Below are positions 5,893 through 6,332 of a stretch of DNA of 6,332 bases, piece by piece; position 1 is the first letter of the stretch, and each line of letters opens with the position of its first letter. Origin of the DNA: Bacillota bacterium (GTDB taxonomy: Bacteria; Bacillota; Clostridia; Tissierellales; Sedimentibacteraceae); assembly GCA_023416855.1 (NCBI GenBank), contig JAEZGU010000295.1, forward strand, positions 1 through 6,332. The letters are read 5' to 3'. A program made the translations under genes and the position numbers. Below the pieces are notes generated by a model, which was given only the letters and a program-made list of their open reading frames with translations, ran no database searches and was not told where the DNA came from.

Positions 5893-6332
5893 ATGAGCAA
5901 AGAATTAAAAGAAAATGAAAAAATTGAAGACTTGCAGTGCAAAGGATTAAAGATCATTCAAAACAAGAAATGGTTTTGTTTTGGTATGGATGCAGTTCTA
6001 TTAACAAATTATTGCGACATAAAAAATAATTCTACCATAGTAGATTTAGGGACAGGTACGGGTATAATCCCTATTTTATTAAGTGGAAAAAGAGATTATG
6101 CAAAAGCATATGCAATAGAAATTCAAGAAGAAGTAGCAGAAATGGCAAGACGAAGCGTTGAGCTTAATAATTTGCAGGATAAAATAGAAATTCTGAACAT
6201 AGATTTAAAAGATGTGCTTAATTATATACAACCAAATTCTATTGATGCTGTAATTTCTAATCCACCGTACAAGCTCAATAGCAGTGGAATTGTAAATCCT
6301 TCTGACAAAAAAGCAATTTCAAGACATGAAAT
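5893..6332 (+). CDS. trmN6: tRNA1(Val) adenine(37)-N6-methyltransferase, 5' part
   Basis: The first 146 residues of an S-adenosylmethionine-dependent methyltransferase, cut by the right edge; the family is usually about 240-255 residues. After a polar N-terminus comes WFCFGMDAVLLTNYC (27-41), matching the family's F-x-x-D-A-V-L-L block. SAM-binding motif I is VDLGTGTGIIP (50-60), the acidic end of strand 2 is Glu76 (AIEIQ), Asp104 (NIDLKD) is near the expected adenine-contact strand, and the catalytic N6-adenine motif is NPPY (123-126), followed by KLNSSG. This combination identifies the TrmN6/YfiC (B. subtilis YabB) group, which methylates A37 of a valine tRNA in E. coli. The exact tRNA target here is inferred. 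Other NPPY methyltransferases (PrmC, HemK-like) fit less well because of the GMDAVLL block. The gene follows ATPase 2 after 11 bases and is read as part of the same operon. Confidence 0.87.
   Translation, partial: MSKELKENEKIEDLQCKGLKIIQNKKWFCFGMDAVLLTNYCDIKNNSTIVDLGTGTGIIPILLSGKRDYAKAYAIEIQEEVAEMARRSVELNNLQDKIEILNIDLKDVLNYIQPNSIDAVISNPPYKLNSSGIVNPSDKKAISRHE

Noticed and set aside
5860..5893. Transcription terminator after ATPase 2
   Set aside because: There is no hairpin with a T tract. The next gene begins 11 bases after the stop with a ribosome binding site overlapping it.

Overview
The window looks like chromosomal DNA from a low-GC Gram-positive anaerobe of the Clostridia type. It is very AT-rich (about a third G+C by eye), prefers A/T-ending codons with many ATA and AGA, has strong AGGAGG-type ribosome binding sites before most genes, and encodes a lipoprotein-type solute-binding protein. 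No genus can be assigned from the sequence alone.

The layout is two divergent transcription units around a control region at about 678-961. To the left, on the minus strand, is a small four-helix membrane protein of unknown function (677 down to 300). It is followed 2 bases later by the 5' end of an ABC exporter (297 down to 1, running off the window). To the right, on the plus strand, are a family 5 solute-binding lipoprotein (962-2479), two inner-membrane permeases (2492-3448 and 3449-4270) and two ATPases (4263-5096 and 5093-5881). Together these form a complete Dpp/Opp/Nik-type ABC importer. Spacings are 12 bases, 0 bases, an 8-base overlap and a 4-base ATGA overlap, so this is one polycistronic, translationally coupled unit. 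It continues into a tRNA1(Val) adenine-N6 methyltransferase gene (trmN6/yabB type) at 5893, which is cut by the window edge. Its ribosome binding site overlaps the stop codon of the last ATPase.

The importer should work as follows: the lipid-anchored binding protein captures the ligand outside the membrane, the two permeases form the channel, and the two different ATPases drive transport from the cytoplasm. The family handles di- and oligopeptides, nickel and metallophores, and other small molecules. The subunits are short, close to NikBCDE in length, and the ATPases lack the cysteine-rich C-terminal extension of classical DppD/DppF, so the substrate cannot be fixed from sequence.

The control region holds a recognisable minus-strand promoter, a candidate plus-strand promoter overlapped by a 17-base near-palindrome, and a short coding-like stretch on the minus strand that may be a gene remnant. 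No RNA genes, insertion sequences, CRISPR arrays or intrinsic terminators were seen. This is mostly an ordinary transporter locus, with no convincing sign of a new system.
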